From Paracoccus sp. SMMA_5_TC (GTDB lineage: Bacteria > Pseudomonadota > Alphaproteobacteria > Rhodobacterales > Rhodobacteraceae), in NCBI RefSeq assembly GCF_009696685.2, contig NZ_CP102357.1:77169-141168 (forward strand): a stretch of DNA of 64,000 nucleotides, given 5' to 3'. Each line of letters begins with the position of its first letter. The stretch's first letter is position 1. Both the position numbers and the translations under genes were made by a program. Below the pieces are notes generated by a model. The model saw only the letters and a program-made list of their open reading frames with translations. It made no database searches and was not told where the DNA came from. This document shows positions 62,823-64,000 of the stretch, piece by piece.

Positions 62823-64000
62823 ATGTTTCATGCCCGCGATCATCTGATGCGTTTCGCCGACCGGCCCTGCCTGATCCATGACGGCGAGGTGCTGTGCTAT
62901 GGCGATCTGGCCGAGGCGGCGGCGCGGGCGGCGGCGCGGATGCCCGGCCGGCGCGGCCTGATCGGGGTCGAGATGCGCCCCGAGCCGCGCGCCATCGCCA
63001 CCTATCTGGGGGCGTTGCAGGCGGGTCATGCGGTGATGCCCCTGCCGGTCGATCAGCCCGATCTGGCCCGGACGCTGGCGCGACGGTTTCGGCCGGCGGC
63101 GCTGTGGTCGCGCCAGGACGGGCGCTGGCGCGGGCAGGTTCTGGACAATGCCGCCGCCCTGCATCCCGATCTGGCGCTGCTCATGCAGACCTCGGGCAGC
63201 ACCGGGCAGGGGCGGGGGGTGCGGCTGTCGGCGCGGGCGGTCGCGGCCAATGCCGCCTCGATCGTCGATTATCTGCGGCTGGATGCCGAGGCGCGGGCGG
63301 GGCTGGTGCTGCCCTTGCATTATTCCTATGGGCTGTCGGTGCTGCATTCGCATCTGGCGGTGGGGGCCAGCCTGTGGCTGGCGCCGGGCTCGGTTCTGGA
63401 TGCCGGGTTTCTGCCCGGGCTGGCGCAGGCGGGGGCGACCAGCCTGGCCGGGGTGCCGCATCATTTCCGCATGCTGGACGGAATCGGCGGGGCAGGGGCA
63501 TTGCCGCCGTCGCTGCGCTGCCTGACCGTGGCGGGCGGGGCGATGCCGGCGGCCGATGTTGCCCGCTGGGCGCGGGCGATGAAGGCGCGCGGCGGCGCCT
63601 TCGTGGTCATGTATGGCCAGACCGAGGCCACGGCCCGCATCGCCTGGCTGCCGCCGGAACATGCCATGCGCGCCCCCGATGCCGTGGGCCAGGCCATTCC
63701 GGGCGGGCAGTTGCTGCTGCGCGATGCCCAGGGCCGGGAAATCACCGCCCCCGGGGTCGAGGGCGAGCTGGTCTATCGCGGGCCGAACGTGATGATGGGC
63801 TATGCCGACCAGGCCGCCGACCTGCGCCTTGGTCCCGGACTGGACGAGCTGGCGACCGGCGATCTGGCGCGGCGCGGCGCCGACGGGCTTTACCGCATCA
63901 CCGGGCGGCTGTCGCGGATGTCGAAGATCGCCGGGCTGCGCATCGGCCATGACGCGCTGGAACGCGCCCTGGGCGGGGATCACGCGGTCTGGGGCGACGA
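62823..64000 (+). CDS. AMP-binding (adenylate-forming) enzyme, cut by the window edge
   Basis: The first 392 residues of an adenylate-forming enzyme. The P-loop LMQTSGSTGQGRGV (near residue 123), VMYGQTEATARIAWL and ELATGDLARRG are in order, then RITGRLSRMSKIAGLRI at the hinge to the C-terminal domain. GAGGAGG five bases before the ATG fixes the start. The N-terminal domain is short, as in ligases of surface-polymer or secondary pathways. The substrate is unknown; the rest lies beyond 64,000. Confidence 0.85.
   Translation, partial: MFHARDHLMRFADRPCLIHDGEVLCYGDLAEAAARAAARMPGRRGLIGVEMRPEPRAIATYLGALQAGHAVMPLPVDQPDLARTLARRFRPAALWSRQDGRWRGQVLDNAAALHPDLALLMQTSGSTGQGRGVRLSARAVAANAASIVDYLRLDAEARAGLVLPLHYSYGLSVLHSHLAVGASLWLAPGSVLDAGFLPGLAQAGATSLAGVPHHFRMLDGIGGAGALPPSLRCLTVAGGAMPAADVARWARAMKARGGAFVVMYGQTEATARIAWLPPEHAMRAPDAVGQAIPGGQLLLRDAQGREITAPGVEGELVYRGPNVMMGYADQAADLRLGPGLDELATGDLARRGADGLYRITGRLSRMSKIAGLRIGHDALERALGGDHAVWGD

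Noticed and set aside
62894..63952. 352-residue plus-strand frame at the right end
   Set aside because: It is the wrong frame; the AMP-binding enzyme starting at 62823 with a strong ribosome site reads through the same DNA.

Overview
The window is GC-rich, tightly packed DNA that looks like an alphaproteobacterium of the order Rhodobacterales, most likely Paracoccus or a close relative. The indications are a BioMNY biotin transporter, a quinol-oxidase operon carrying its own SURF1 protein, MatB, and a Rep_3-type initiator with divergent parA-parB. That replication module at 58.5-62.8 kb means the window is part of a plasmid or chromid. There are no rRNA, tRNA or CRISPR features. Gene assignments come from reading protein motifs; no database search was possible.

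Layout. 0-6.4 kb: katG, then a DUF294/CBS nucleotidyltransferase, a lone response regulator and a membrane PAS protein fused to a DEDDh exonuclease. 6.4-8.7 kb: matB and a nitroreductase. 8.7-12.9 kb: a leftward biotin operon (bioM, bioN, bioY, a short adenylate-forming enzyme and a thiolase), resembling the Bacillus yhfU-yhfT-yhfS arrangement. 13.1-14.6 kb: an alanine/glycine:cation symporter. 14.9-31.8 kb: a purine or N-heterocycle island with a BMP-type nucleoside ABC transporter, a LysR, an NCS2 urate/xanthine permease, a second LysR, a three-subunit molybdenum hydroxylase, a GntR, XdhC- and MocA-type maturation proteins, a cytosine-deaminase-like amidohydrolase and a CobW GTPase. 31.8-38.2 kb: a UbiX/UbiD decarboxylase pair, two tandem amidohydrolase-2 proteins, a LysR and an MFS transporter.

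38.4-43.4 kb: a cyoABCD quinol oxidase operon with SURF1, preceded by an FNR-type box. 43.4-49.6 kb: an SLC13/TrkA-C permease, a Crp/Fnr regulator, an Lrp regulator divergent from hppD, a Rieske protein, and a degenerate carnitine-dehydrogenase/thioesterase fusion. 49.8-51.8 kb: a large-subunit catalase. 51.9-58.3 kb: an accessory patch with a DEDDh exonuclease, a parB 3' fragment, a truncated DUF4011 helicase and a TetR. 58.5-62.8 kb: parB, parA, a 22-bp iteron array and rep. The window ends inside an AMP-binding enzyme.

Main points for a second look. (1) rep contains an in-frame 45-base Nextera sequencing adapter plus index, so this is an assembly artefact. (2) A roughly 300-bp direct repeat of the parB 3' end brackets the truncated helicase and marks a replicon rearrangement. 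(3) A 13-base motif at the 3' end of both parB copies recurs upstream of parA and is a candidate centromere. (4) The same 12-base dyad lies upstream of two LysR genes that control different parts of the 15-38 kb catabolic region, suggesting one regulon. (5) One of the two tandem amidohydrolases has lost its metal-binding HxH motif.
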